This document shows positions 21,290 through 33,063 of a stretch of 64,000 nt of DNA, piece by piece. Position numbers and translations under genes: made by a program. Within the stretch, counting starts at the first letter, position 1; the number at the start of each line of letters is the position of its first letter. The notes beneath the pieces are model-generated. The model had not been told where the DNA came from, ran no database searches, and saw only the letters and a program-made list of their open reading frames with translations. Origin of the DNA: Macrothele yani (Eukaryota > Arthropoda > Arachnida > Araneae > Macrothelidae); assembly GCA_039090855.1 (NCBI GenBank), contig CM077025.1:99676489-99740488 (forward strand), written 5' to 3'.

Positions 21290-21965
21290 AAAATATCCTT
21301 GCAAATTATCAAAGTGAATTCAGCTTTGAAAGTTATAGCCATTTTAGGAGGATTTTTGAGGACTTACGGGTTCCCAAAAACGTTCAGAATGGCTGTGTAT
21401 AAAAGTGTAATTGTTCCTATTCTGATGTATGGTAGTGAAGCGTGGATAACACAGAAGAGATGCAGGAGTTTGTGTGCTGGACAGATGCTTTACTTAAGGG
21501 GGTTTGTGGCAAGATGTGTTCAGATCATCTGATGAATGAAGATGCATAATGTAAGGCAAAATGTTGTTAGTAGGGTTGAGACAAATAATTTGAAATGGTT
21601 TGGCCATTATAAAAGAATGAATTATTAGATGTTAACTAAGATAATTTATTCAGCCCAAATGACAAGGAAGATGTGTAAGGGAAGTCCCAGGAAATCATGG
21701 GAGAATCAGATTCAGGAATACTGCAAAGAAAAATGATAATTAGTGTAATATACAAAAGGTCTTGCATGATGTATGTTATTGAAACTCAAGCTGTGTGCTA
21801 AAATAGCTGTAAATTATGGAGACATTTGATACTTCAGCAATAAATAAAATCTAACACCATCATTCACTTTGATTTAGCAAATGAGCTTTCTTTGAGGAGT
21901 TAACCTCTGAATCTCAGAGAACATATTTGTGATATGTATGTATCAGTGTCATACTGGCAATTCAT
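21290..21965 (+). pseudogene. LINE family 2, decayed 3' fragment
   Basis: Matches the C-terminal and 3' UTR part of the 15.3-kb LINE: NSALKVIAILGGFLRTYGF, MAVYKSVIVPILMYGSEAW (21299-21532), then HNVRQNVVS-type residues in other frames, and the 3' block CTCAGAGAACATATTTGTGA near 21913. Strongly 5'-truncated. Confidence 0.85.
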
Positions 21966-23449
21966 AAAAGGCCCTGGAACTATTTCGTGCAGCCCACTTT
22001 TGAGAAAAAATTTCAAGTTATTGCATCCCTAAAAAAATGATACAATTGTATCACCGTTTAGTGTTTAAATATCTTTTCAGTACAAGTCTACGAATCATTG
22101 CAGAATTTTGTATTGAGGCAGTAGCTAACAACATTTTACATGTTTACCTGGACCGCAGGTTCCTAGTACAATTTAATTTAAGAACAAAACTACTTCCGTG
22201 GCTGCAAAACAACAGATAAGGTACATTCTCTGAGAGAGATTTTAGAAGTCTTTATTCAGTTCTTATAAATCTTATTGCAATAACTGAATTTAGAATTTGT
22301 AAAAGTTTCTTCGCGTTTAGTAAGAACGAAAATCAATTATGTCATTAATATACGACGTAATAATAACGAAAAAATCTCTTGAAAAACTAAAAACGTCCAG
22401 AATTGTAAGAATTTCACTGCAGATTTAAAAAGTGAAAGAAATTAAGGAGTGTGAAATTTAATTTTTGTTTATTTACTTTCAAACTGAAAATGCATCTTTG
22501 CTGTATGCTGTAGCTGAAATAGACTTTCCAGGACTGTAGTTTGAGAATTCGTGTAACCATAAGGCCAAAGAATTGTAAATCGCATGCAGATCTCGTCCCC
22601 CCCCCCCCCCAATATATGTGCATACTGTATAAAGAGCGGTAACCCAAAAAAATTTGCCATAGCTAAACTTCAATGTATTAATATTAATGTACACAATGAA
22701 TTTGGTGTTTCCATTCCAGACTATTGATAGCATATTTGATTGTATTGTATTGAATATTTAATAGCAATTAGCAAAAGCAGACTGAGGTAGAGGGTATCAT
22801 CCCAAAGGGACGGAGCTTAAATTTGAAAGTTGAGAAAGGGGAACAGAGGTGTATCAAACATAGTGTTTGGTACAACAGGGCATTTGCTACGTAGGTTTTT
22901 TTTTTTTTTTTAATATCCTTTCTGAAGCCTTCAAAATGGTAAACAAACTGCCGTTTTAGTATAACTTGATTCTCTTCTACCAGAAAATTGAACTACAGGT
23001 TTACATATATTGCAGATACATTTTTTCTTGAGTTAACATAAGGTCTACCATCTCAGAATATGGCGACCCACTGGGAATTCACGTGGTATCCCAGCAGCCC
23101 AGCCCGTGCCTGGTATGTATATAAGAGTATCCTTGCATGAAAAGAAGCAACAATGGTTAACATTTCACATACTGCATATTTTGTAAGTGTGATATTGAAG
23201 TACTAAGTAAAGGTAAAGATGGCTTCATTAAACATACTACATCAGGAAAACTCAAACTTAGTCAAGGAACTATAAATATCTGAAAATTGTGGGATTTTAC
23301 TAAATAATAAAAGGGTATTTATAAGTCAAATTTTTGGGTAGTACTCCTTCCTCAAATCTACAGCTATATTAGGTGTTGCCATACATGAAGTAAATAAATT
23401 CCAACCTTTCAAATCATTTAATATTAACCTCTTCTTTTCTCTATTTCCA
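21966..23449. other. No gene recognised
   Basis: AT-rich sequence with a run of 14 C (22597-22610) and a poly-T run near 22898-22911. No coding region or repeat family identified. Confidence 0.5.
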
Positions 23450-23640
23450 GTCCTTCTGACAATTACAAAATAAAATTAGCAACCACCTTCCAAAATTAAA
23501 GCAAAAAAGAAGAAAATTGCGTTTTACAGAAATGTGTGGTCTACAAAATAAAGTGTGAGTGTGATTTCAGCTATGTGGGAGAAACAGGCAGAAGGTTAAA
23601 ACTTTATTTGAAAATGTTTGAACCATTCTTGGTCAAAGAA
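23450..23640 (+). pseudogene. Penelope-like GIY-YIG fragment
   Basis: Bases 23537-23610 translate to VVYKIKCECDFSYVGETGRR, the first half of a GIY-YIG nuclease domain of the type fused to Penelope-like RTs (here with paired Cys between the two motifs), followed by LKLYLK and then loss of similarity. No intact frame. Probably a 3' fragment of a PLE related to those at 9.7 and 54.9 kb. Confidence 0.65.
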
Positions 23641-24640
23641 ATGCATTTGTTATGTAAGAAAAATTTGTTCACTATTCTTTTGCAATTGATGCATTAAACA
23701 AAGAAACAATTAAGTGTTTCCCATTTGTTTTAAGATATTTTAATTTTAAATTTGGTATAGCATATTGTCTGTCAAATTTTGATGCAGATCCTGCAGATTT
23801 ATGAAAATTATCTGCTACTACAGTGTTTCTAGGCGGCAGTCATTAAATGACTAAAAAATGAATACAATGAAAATATTTTATCTGGGAACTACTTGGCTCA
23901 TATAATTCAGAATTCTTCTCAATATGGATTAATGAAATTAAAATTAGATTTTGAAAATTTAGCATTGAAAGTCTTTTTTTTTTTTTTTTTTTTTTTGTGT
24001 AATTTTAGTGTTTCTGCCAGCAAGACAACAGATATAAGGAAGTTATGTGAATCTGGAGAAGTAGAATATACTGTATGCAAATATTACATTACATATACCA
24101 ACTATATGGCTGAACTTATTACTGGCTGTGGACAGACTTTTGAAATGTTGGATTCAGTTGACAAGCTACTTTAGAAGTGTTGGTGAAAAAAAATTGTGCC
24201 AAAATTTCATAGCTGAAATTTGGAGATTTTGAATCTAACTTAAATTTCAAATTCATTCATTCATTTTTAGTCAAATAATGAAAATATTTATTGATGTAAT
24301 TAAAACTTTAGAAAACCTAAATTTTTCAGCTATGCAAATACACAATTTTATAAATGATTTACATTTTAAAGTACAGAATAGATTAAGGATGAATTCCTTG
24401 GTTTCACAGTGCTAAATAAAATGAAAGGACTGTCTTCACATAAAGAACAACAATACAAAACAAATTTTGTACTATTTTAGCACAATGTAAAGGAATTTTT
24501 TAACATAAGGTATGATATTGGTAACAAAAATATATCTAGTGTTTTTCAAGTTTTTCTTTGCAAGCTGAACTGTCTTCATTCAATTCGATATCTTCAGCAG
24601 TTCTGCATCTAAAATTAGAAAATACAGGTGGAAATTTTGA
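23641..24640. other. No gene recognised
   Basis: AT-rich, includes a poly-T run (23973-23996). A 93-codon frame crossing that run is low complexity and unsupported. Confidence 0.5.
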
Positions 24641-24675
24641 GTATAATTTGGTGTGTACAGTTCCTACTTATTGAA

Positions 24676-27268
24676 CTTGTTGCAGTCTCCGAGCAATGTG
24701 GAACACCTTTAGATTATTTCGACAGCTTTGACTCAAACTGGAGAAGGAACGGTTTCCATCTCGACTTCCTAACCGTTTGCAAGACATTCGGCTTGATCCC
24801 AAAGTTCCTTAATTTTAAGAAAAAGGATCATGGTTCGAGAAGAAAAAGGACAAATTTCTACGCCAGACCTTGTTAAGGTTAGTGAATCTGAGAAGAAACA
24901 ATGTCATGTCATTAGAAGTCTGGTGCTATAACCTATATATGAACTTGCATAGTCTTTGCGACCCTATTACCTTCAACAACCTTACCCTCCGGGTGGATTT
25001 GTTAGTCGAAAGACTCCAGTCTTCTTTTTCATCCAGACACAGCAAGAAACTGGATTACCTAAAGTCTTCTCAGATTCCTAAACCTAAAGATTTCACCATT
25101 CCCTTTGTCAATATTTCTAACTGAACGCTCACCCAAGATGAAACTAAAGTTTTGGAACTTGGACCAAAGTTCTGCTTCCGATCGAGACCAAACCCAAAAA
25201 GCGTTGTTTCTGAGTTTGAGACCATAATATTGCGAATTCCAGAAGGCAACAAAGACAAACTACGTCAACTGTGTTGCTCTAGGTTAAAATCGTGGTACAA
25301 TCAGAAGCAATCGTTCAATAATTTTAAAATTCCAAGGACGATTTCCAACTTTAGAAATGACCACTCCACAATACTGATGCTAATGGACAAATCCAGCCAG
25401 ACAGCGATAATAGACGAAGCGGATTATAATAAAAAACTAAAAAAATTTATATCTGATTCTGGATTTATAATCTTACGAAGGAATCCTCTAAATTCTTGGA
25501 TTGCACAGGTAAAAAGAACTGCAAGGTCAACTGATATTCCAGATGATCTCAAAAAATCCACCAAATTACCGCCTAGCCCTCAGATCCCAAAACTCTGCGG
25601 CAGACTTAAACACCACAAGCTCGGCAATCCATTGAGACCAGTCATGTCTAGAAGATCCGCATCAACGTACAACCTAGAGAAAGCGCTAACCAAATTCCTA
25701 ACTAATCATCTATCAGAGTCGGACTTTATAATAACTTCCACTCTGGATTTTATCACAAAAATCAAGCAGCTCACCGTTCAACAACGCAACATTATCGGCA
25801 GTTTCGATGTAGTTTCTCTTTATCCATCAGTCCCCATACTGGAAGCCATCAGAACATTGAAAGAGGCTATATCTAATTCATTGGTTTATTATCAGGAGTC
25901 TTGCCTCAGCATCTTCAAATTAATGGACTTGGTCTCAAATTCTAGCTACTTCAGTTTCTGAGGGCAAATTTATAAACAAGTAAATAGTGCTCCGATGGGA
26001 TCTTTGCTTTCAGCCATCCTCGCGGAAACAATATTTCGCCCCATTGAGCTACATATATTCACCAACATCACCCCAAGACCTACCACCTGGCTATGATATG
26101 CAGACAACGTATTTTTCTTATGGCCACATGGAAAGGAGACTCTCCCGTTTTTCCTCGATAAAATAAATTGTGTACACCCTACGATCAATTTCACCATGGA
26201 GCTTGAACACAATGGTACCTTACCCTATCTCGATGTCTCAGTGAGAAAATCGCATGACAACTGCCTTCATATGGGTCTATTATAAACCCACCTCTGTTCC
26301 TAACCTGATGCTCTGCAGTTCATCCTGCCCTGATGATTACAAGACGGCCTTCTTCTGTTCTCGAATTAGAAGAGCTTTCGCTGTCTCATCCGATGTCCGT
26401 TCTAGACAATCTGAACTAAGAAACATCGTTGAATTGGCCACTGAGGCAGGATATACTTCGAACCAGATGCATAACTTTATCGAGAAAGCCAGAACCAACT
26501 GTGCTAATATTTCTATGCCACAACTTCGCTACCTGGGCTCTATTCCCTACATACCAAATGTTTCCTATCAACTCAAAAACACGCTCGGGAGGATGAACTG
26601 CGGTGTCGGCATAAGGTCTTCGGCATCTTTACATATGATGCTTAAGAGAAATATTGACAAGCCCCCTCTTCTCAATGAGGCAGGTGTTTATTCCATCCCA
26701 CTAAAATATCCGGACGGCTCCAGGCGATACTACATCAGAATGACCAAACGTTCGTTTGGAATTAGAATCAGTGAACATAAAAGGGATACAAGAGATGGAA
26801 AAATAACCACTGCGCTATCAAGAGAAGTCAAGTTCAAGTCCGCCGATCCTATATGGAGTGATGTAAAGAAATTAGCTTCGTACTTCACACCCAAATCTAC
26901 TGCCATTCGCGAAACCTTGGAAATCTTGACCAGCTGCGAGGCTTGCAATTATAGTGTCTCTCTGGAGTTGCCACGTATTGGAATCAATTCTTCAAATAAT
27001 ACTGAGTTTTCTACCATAGTACTGTGTGCCCAACCAACGTGACCTTGTTTCTTCGAAATATCACGTTTGCTCCTATTCATTTATTGTCTTGTCAAGTCAT
27101 CGCGTTCAAAGTGTTGAAACGTTCCAAAACGTTCTATTATCCAGTTTGCAGTTAGCTGTCTACCTTCCTTGAAAAAGCCATCTGGTTGATGTGCGAAAGC
27201 TTGGAAAGATTTATTGGTATTCTACACCAGGAAATTTAGGATTTTCAGTATAGTTATACTATTTTCAG
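24676..27268 (+). mobile_element. Penelope-like element, nearly complete, with flanking direct repeat
   Basis: Contains the N-terminal section, RT and GIY-YIG of a Penelope-like element plus a 3' non-coding part to about 27268. It is flanked by a 33-35-base direct repeat (24641-24675 and 27269-27301, starting GTATAATTTGGT and ending TTCCTACTTATTGAA), read as an unusually long target duplication with one 2-base indel. Its 3' UTR shares a ~30-base block (27177-27206) with the fragment at 56.7 kb. Confidence 0.8.
24687..27042 (+). pseudogene. Penelope-like RT / GIY-YIG polyprotein, several breaks
   Basis: An N-terminal region (24690-25125) is followed, after a stop, by a long open part 25152-25961. 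This includes LELGPKFCF (usual pre-RT block), LPPSPQIPKLCGRLKHHKLG and NPLRPVMS (fingers), and motif A GSFDVVSLYPSVP (about 25800-25840). A stop at 25959-25961 precedes motif B (SAPMGSLLSAILAE, about 25988-26030). Motif C reads YADN with a stop just before it (about 26093-26110), then LPYLDVSV. From 26254 the frame is open to 27042: thumb (YYKPTSVPN), linker with RYLGSIPYIP, and GIY-YIG with AGVYSIPL (26680), YYIRMTKRSFGIRISEHKRD (26730-26790, Gly of YIG replaced by Arg) and a late Glu (RETLEIL). Non-functional as it stands. Typical full-length PLE proteins are about 700-900 residues, which this span fits. Confidence 0.88.
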
Positions 27269-27301
27269 TATAATTTGGTATACAGTTCCTACTTATTGAA
27301 A

Positions 27302-28979
27302 TTATAAACATGTTAATTTGTTCTTTATAAAAACTATTTTATACTCCCAAAATTTTATTGTGCAATTACAAACAGTTGGGTAACAGGGTAACAATGATGT
27401 CATGATATCACAGACATGGTGGCCTCCTTTAATTTTAAATTGTGGTAACCCCAGTGTATATGTGGACAAGAGTTGGAAAACATTTATACCTGTATCATGT
27501 TTTCTTTTATTGAACCATATTTATTCTTCTTGAGTTTTTATTACTTCTCTTAAATACCTATAAAAATACAACAAAGAAAAAAAACCATGGAACCACATGC
27601 ATTATTCTTGTTTTACTGACTCTCATAGAGTGTTTGTTTGTACAACAACGAAGTTTGTATTTTACTGACTTACAGAGTGTTTGTACAACAATCAAGTATG
27701 TAAGTGTTTTACTGACTCTCATAATGTGTTTGTGCCACTGACATTAAAGGAGTATAAACTGGAAGTTCTGAAACAACTGAGCATCGAGCACCATCTGTGA
27801 ATGTGGGGAAGTGGTGGTAAACAGATGCCCTTTGGAAAGCAAGAGTGTTTAATTCAATTCATAATGTACTGCAGAAATCATGCAGAAAGGATGTTCATGT
27901 ATGAACCGAGAACCTTCTAGATCAAATTGTAATTATCAAGTTCTCTTATCCAAATCTTGTCAAGGTATATTGCCTGGATGTTCCATTGATGATTCTTCTG
28001 TTTCAGTTGCATTTTATAAAAAAAATTACATTTCTTCTATGTTCTCATAAAATCATTACATTGCAACTGATTTTTTGCAAGAATTAGAAAACTCAAGTGA
28101 GTGAAAAATCTAGAAAAAATCCTGGACTAACACTGGTGTTTAAAATGAATAGAAACAATGGCTAGCAAAGCATAAAATTTGAATTATGTATGAAATATAT
28201 CTGATGCACTGTTACCCGATGGATTCACTGGATCCAGCTCTATTGTTTCAGTCATATGATACACCATAATCTACCAGATTTAGAACTCAAATACCCTCAC
28301 ACAAACACACCAACACTCTGGCTACTCCAGACAATGGTTGGTTTTTATGTATGCAGGAAGTAGCATGCTCTTTTGCCAGTCTATTCTCTTCTAATGTCTT
28401 TAGTTTGTACCCCTATGAAGAATGAGAATAATTAAGGCTTCATTTTATATCTTCATGTTTATCAGTGGCAACAATAAAAATGTCTAATAAATATGTTTTT
28501 TTTTTCTAATGACTTTCATGACATGTTTCTTTTTGTTCCTCTTTGTTCAAAACATAAGTAAAGGATTGAAATTCCCTAGTTTTTCACCCTTAGTGTCATA
28601 GTCTTTGTAAGCTCTTCCTCATGGATAAGGTTTGAAAATAAATGATTGAGTGCAGCAATGATTAATGCATCAATCTTTGTGTTTTTTTATTTTTTGTAAG
28701 TTTGTAAGCCACATCTGCATACACAAAGGGAAGAGAAGAAAGTAGAGGAGGGGAGTCTTGTGTTTGTACTTTTCATGTGCCATGTTTTGTTGAAGGTTAC
28801 TTCAAAGAAGGTTACTTTGCTTTGTGTTATGTGAATATGAGTTGGTTTCATGTAAGAGTAATGTATTACTAACCTTCTTGTCTATGTGGCTGGCAGCAAT
28901 GATAAGGATAACTGCTGTTTCAATTGAAAAAGAGAAACATGACAGAACTGAAAGATTCAGTTCAGACCAGATCAGATCA
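27302..28979. other. No gene recognised
   Basis: AT-rich sequence with a loosely repeated phrase (TTTTACTGACT..., about 27611-27725). No gene or known element identified. Confidence 0.5.
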
Positions 28980-28981
28980 TA

Positions 28982-30407
28982 CACTGATGGAAAAAAATCC
29001 TAACACCAAGAAGGGGTTGTGTTAGATAAACAACAGTTGGTAGGCGGTGAGAGTACATCTAAAAGATGACGTCTATGCAAATTTCGTGCTCAGCGCATAC
29101 GTGTGGCACTAGTAACGCCCTCGGAACATGCAAAGCAGGTTTGCTGTAAATACGCGCTGTAACATTCGTGAGCGTTAGTTATCATTGAGATTCGACGTAG
29201 GGTGTTGATGTTAGTCAAGAATGCCTTTAAGAAGACCAAGAAGCCATTATCAACAGCTAACGGAGTTTGAATGAGGTCGTGTAATACGGCTACGAGAAGG
29301 TGGATATTCTTTCCGCAATATTGCAGAACGACTTGGCAGGAATGTAGCCACTGTGCATGATTGTTGGCAGCGGTGGTCAAGGGAAGGTACTGCCTCAAGA
29401 AGACCGGGTTCCGGCCGGCCACGTGGCACTACTGAGAGGGAAGACCGCCATGTATGGCATATGGCCGTGGCGCATCGTACCGCGTCTGCGGCAGCAATTC
29501 GAGCTACAGTTGCCACCACAGTGACACAACGAACTGTTACAAATCGGTTACTTGAAGGACAGCTCCGAGCCAGACGCCCTATAGCTTGCATTCCACTTAT
29601 TCCAAACCACTGCCGTTTGCGACGTCAGTGGTGTGAAGCTAGAGCTCACTGGAAGACGGAGTGGAGATCTGTTGTGTTTTCTGATGAAAGCCAGTTCTGC
29701 CTGGGTGCCAGTGATGGCCGTGTGTTGGTTAGAAGTAGGCCAGGTGAGCGCCTGCAACCAACCTGTCTGCGGCCGAGACACACTGGATCTACACCTGGAG
29801 TTATGGTCTGGGGAGCAATTTCCTATGACAGCAGGAGCACTCTCATGGTTATCCCACGCACACTGACGGCACAGTTGTTCGTCGGTCTGGTGATTCAACC
29901 TGTTGTGCTGCCATTCATGAACAGCATTCCAGGGGTGTTTTCCAATAGGATAACGCTCGCCCGCATACCGCTGTTGTAACCCAACATGCTCTACAGAGTG
30001 TCGACATGTTGCCGTGGCCTGCTAGATCACCAGATCTTTCACCAATCGAGCACGTATGGGACATCATTGGATGACAACTCCAGCGTCACCCCCAACCAGC
30101 ATTAATCATCCCTGTATTGACCGACCAAGTGCAACAGGCATGGAACTCCATCCCACAAACTGACATCCAGCACCTGTACGACACAATGCATGAACGTTTG
30201 CGTGCTTGCATTCAACATTTTGGTGATTACACCGGTTATTAATGTACCAGCATTTCACATTTAAAATGGCTCTTCTCGCTCTTACAATAAGCTGTGACCT
30301 TGAAACCTTAATCGATTAAATATGTTACCTATACAAATGTATTGCCGCCATTTCATTCCTCTACAACTATTTTTTCGTGGTGTTGGGATTTTTTTTTTCT
30401 GTCAGTG
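28982..30407 (+). mobile_element. Tc1-type DNA transposon
   Basis: 1426 bases bounded by inverted ends (left CACTGATGGAAAAAAATCC, right the complement of CACTGACAGAAAAAA) with TA on both sides (28980-28981, 30408-30409). The ends continue with AACACCA-type blocks. Size, TA duplication and the DD34E transposase inside are typical of Tc1 elements. Base composition is noticeably more GC-rich than the surroundings, which fits a comparatively recent arrival. Confidence 0.92.
29221..30241 (+). pseudogene. Tc1 transposase, one stop and one frameshift
   Basis: Reading starts at ATG 29221 (MPLRRPRSHYQQLTEFE) and meets TGA at 29271-29273 where the family has Arg (a CGA to TGA change), then continues in the same frame to about 29930. 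The N-terminal paired helix-turn-helix region covers about residues 15-120 (GGYSFRNIAERLGRN, GSGRPRGTTEREDRH). The catalytic triad region shows VVFSDESQF (29670-29700, first Asp), NARPHTA (29955-29980, after a frameshift near 29935) and SPDLSPIEHVW (30030-30060, Glu). The end DYTGY is followed by a stop at 30241. The transposase would cut and paste the element by recognising the inverted ends. With only two defects it is close to intact but should be inactive. Confidence 0.9.
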
Positions 30408-30478
30408 TATGTAGAGGATTTTAGGAAGGGATTGTCTGACTCCAGGTCTTAAACAACCCTTAGAAATAGGAAGCTAGG

Positions 30479-30514
30479 AGCACTTTTGAGGCAGCGGCTG
30501 CCTCTTCTTCAGAT
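30479..30514 (-). ncRNA. Hammerhead motif, damaged copy (left arm of P5)
   Basis: Minus-strand counterpart of the motif at 32208-32248. CTGAAGA and the GAGGCAG/CTGCCTC stem are kept, but the GAAA box reads AAAA, which removes an essential G. Expected to be inactive. Confidence 0.6.
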
Positions 30515-30715
30515 GTAATAAATAAATACACATTTAGTCTATATATAATATAGATCATTGCATTGTGGGAAGCATGGTAAGTTATTAGCCAATAGTAATC
30601 TACATGCGCCAAGATGGTGCGTATACTGTTGGTCCAATGGTCTGAAGAAAACATGGAAATATATTTTAGAAATAAATGGTGTAGGGTGGGGTGAACATTC
30701 AATTTTGAGTCTATA

Positions 30716-31072
30716 TTACAATTTATAATTTACTGTTTTAATAAGGGATTTCCAAACGTTATGTAACTCATAGGGGGCATGTTCATTACAACATTGCTCA
30801 CCGGAGGCCTCTATATACACACTTTCTGCAATTAAAAGGTCACCAGGTTTACTAGGAGTATTAATTATTCTTACATTTCTCCAGTCGGGATTAAGATCAT
30901 CTTGTATAACAGATATGGCTAGGGATGTACAATACATGCCTGTTTTAATATTGTATTTGTGTTCTTTAATTCGTAATGCAATATTCCGTTTTGTAGAACC
31001 CACATAATTAAAAGCTGCTTGTCCTGTAGTTGCCTTAACCAGAGGGATATTGTAAATACCCCACTGTCCCAT
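30716..31072 (-). pseudogene. PLE GIY-YIG domain, left arm of P5
   Basis: Open frame of 118 residues encoding a GIY-YIG nuclease C-terminus: WGIYNIPLV near residue 4, NYVGSTKRNIALRIKEHKYN (residues about 23-42, with the usual Tyr-Val-Gly, Arg and Glu-His), a central YCTSLAISVIQDDLNPDW block and the conserved Glu in LIAESVYIEAS. Upstream in other frames, part of the linker is readable (FGLAEQYEFPKYLINQVFG, IYVGSMQYNPDLTRAL). No RT motifs A to C are present, so this is only the 3' half of a PLE and cannot act alone. Confidence 0.85.
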
Positions 31073-31635
31073 TTTGCTGTTCTGTTCACGATCCTTACGA
31101 ACTACTGAAAATAAGTTTCGTGTTCGTGAACCAAATTTTAAGCATATGGTTTACATAGTTGTGTTAAGGCTCTCGTTAAATCTGGATTGTATTGCATAGA
31201 GCCAACATATATGGAATTGCAGTTGGAGTTTCTTAACAGGGTAGTATGTAGGGCATATTTGACCTTGCCAAACACTTGATTAATCAGATATTTAGGGAAC
31301 TCATATTGCTCAGCCAAACCAAAAATGTAGTTAACTTCTTGCTGAAATGATTCAGTAGTTGAATCATTACTGAATCATTTCAGCAAGAAGTTAACTACAT
31401 TTTTGGTTTGGCTGAGCAATATGAGTTCCCTAAATATCTGATTAATCAAGTGTTTGGCAATGTCAAATATGCCCTACATACTACCCTGTTAAGAAACTCC
31501 AACTGCAATTCCATATATGTTGGCTCTATGCAATACAATCCAGATTTAACGAGAGCCTTAACACAACTATGTAAACCATATGCTTAAAATTTGGTTCACG
31601 AACACGAAACTTATTTTCAGTAGTTCGTAAGGATC

Positions 31636-32007
31636 GTGAACAGAACAGCAAAATGGGACAGTGGGGTATTTACAATATCCCTCTGGTTAAGGCAACTACA
31701 GGACAAGCAGCTTCTAATTATGTGGGTTCAACAAAACGGAATATTGCATTACGAATTAAAGAACACAAATACAATATTAAAACAGGCATGTTGTACATCC
31801 CTAGCCAAATCTGTTATACAAGATGATTTGAATCCCGACTGGAGAAATGTAAGAATAATTAATACTCCTAGTAAACCTGGTGACCTTTTAATTGCAGAAA
31901 GTGTGTATATAGAGGCCTCCGGTGAGCAATGTTGTAATGAACATGCCCCCTATGAGTTACATAACGTTTGGAAATCCCTTATTAAAACAGTAAATTATAA
32001 ATTATAA
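31636..32007 (+). pseudogene. PLE GIY-YIG domain, right arm of P5
   Basis: Mirror copy of the left-arm domain. The frame is shifted relative to it at two places (around 31690 and 31790): the first part, WGIYNIPL, is in another frame; YVGSTKRNIALRIKEHKYN is split; the C-terminal third, from TSLAKSVIQDDLNPDW onward through LIAESVYIEAS, is identical. The small differences between arms are mostly single-base indels. Confidence 0.8.
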
Positions 32008-32207
32008 TATAGACTTAAAATTGAATGTTCACCCCACCCTACACCATTTATTTCTAAAATATATTTCCATGTTTTCTTCAGACCATTGGGCCAACAGTAT
32101 ATGCAACATCTTGGCGCATGTAGATTACTATTGGCTAATAACTTACCATGCTTCCCACAATGCAATGATCTATATTATATATAGACTAAATGTGTATTTA
32201 TTTATTA

Positions 32208-32248
32208 CATCTGAAGAGGAGGCAGCCGCTGCCTCGAAAGTGCTAATG
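32208..32248 (+). ncRNA. Hammerhead ribozyme motif (right arm of P5)
   Basis: CAT (stem I), CTGAAGA (32211-32217), a strong stem II GAGGCAG/CTGCCTC with CCG loop (32219-32235), GAAA (32236-32239), a two-pair stem III AG/CT, unpaired A (32245) and ATG closing stem I (32246-32248). All invariant hammerhead positions are present; one extra G sits between A9 and stem II. The very short stem III matches the form known from Penelope-like elements. Cleavage is predicted after 32245. Confidence 0.72.
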
Positions 32249-32439
32249 GTTTTAATTGTATATATTTTTCATCTTTTAATCATTAAATCGTGCTAAAGAC
32301 GGAAATCTTTCATCGTTTCAGTGATTAATGCCGCACGAGTCTTCAATATTTGTTGCTGAAGTTAGGAGATTTGGGCTAGAGTGCCCGATAGGAAAGTGAC
32401 ACAAAAAGAGGTAGAAAGGGTGAGGGATATACCCTTATT

Positions 32440-32600
32440 TGTTACCGGTGGGCCAGTACCCGGGGTCTGATGGCTTAATGTGCCCATCTGGCGCACGGCG
32501 GGTATTTAGTGGTTCGAGCATTCGTACCTGCGTGGGATCGAACCTGAGATTATCTCCATGGCAGTCACGAACGCTGGCCACTAGGCCACCCGTGGCCCAA
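32440..32600 (-). mobile_element. tRNA-derived SINE of a second type, antisense
   Basis: On the minus strand, GGTGGCCTAGTGGCC (A-box-like, about 32580-32595) and GGTTCGATCCC (B box, about 32538-32548) are correctly spaced for an internal pol III promoter. The fold is not a convincing functional tRNA, as there is no clear acceptor-stem pair, so a SINE head is the better reading. Different from the SINE family at 7.7, 17.2, 35.2 and 48.0 kb. Confidence 0.6.
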
Positions 32601-33063
32601 GATTCGGTTCAACCTTGCACTAGACCTATTATATCGGCATATGTCCTAACCTGAGAATGACAAGTAAGCAATCGTGTCTCTTATCTAGAAACAGTTAATT
32701 ATTTGGTATTAAAATGTTGATAAAGAATTTTGTAAAGTGTCTCCTGAAGCTGCTGTCACTATGTTGACAAACTGCAACTGACCTAGTTTCATTCACATCA
32801 TGGGTGCTCTTTGGCCAAACATGGCCCTCACCATTAAAATCAACCAACCAATCATTTACAGCATGAATGCAAAGCAATGGTAATCATGTGCACATGTATA
32901 TATTTATATTTCTCTCATGTTTCATATAGCTCTAGAATTTGGTAAGGTTATTAAAATAATACAGTACATTGATTGCATTGTTTTATTTTATATTGTTAAT
33001 TTTCTCATTTGAAATATTTGTAGAAAAATATAATGTGTTAATTTATTGTATTTTCTCATACAG

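Larger units (their letters stand above)
30479..32244. repeat. Large palindrome of PLE 3' halves (P5)
   Basis: Left arm 30479-31357 and right arm 31368-32244 are near-identical reverse complements (879 and 877 bases) around a 10-base loop. By eye only a few substitutions and small indels separate them. Each arm holds the end of a Penelope-like coding region (linker plus GIY-YIG) and its 3' non-coding part with a hammerhead-like core at the outer end, so the two PLE 3' halves point outward (5' sides facing each other). The right side extends past the palindrome to about 32340 with more PLE-like 3' UTR; the left side does not. Confidence 0.95.

Noticed and set aside
27177..27206. Hammerhead-like string before GAAAGCTTGG in the 24.7-kb PLE 3' UTR (also at 56728-56758)
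   Set aside because: CTGGTTGATGTGC does not give a proper C3-A9 box and no stem III/H17 can be set, so I do not call a ribozyme here, although it may be a decayed one.
32520..32600. Possible functional tRNA gene (minus strand)
   Set aside because: A and B boxes are present but the acceptor stem does not pair and flanking sequence looks like a SINE body. Kept as a SINE head.
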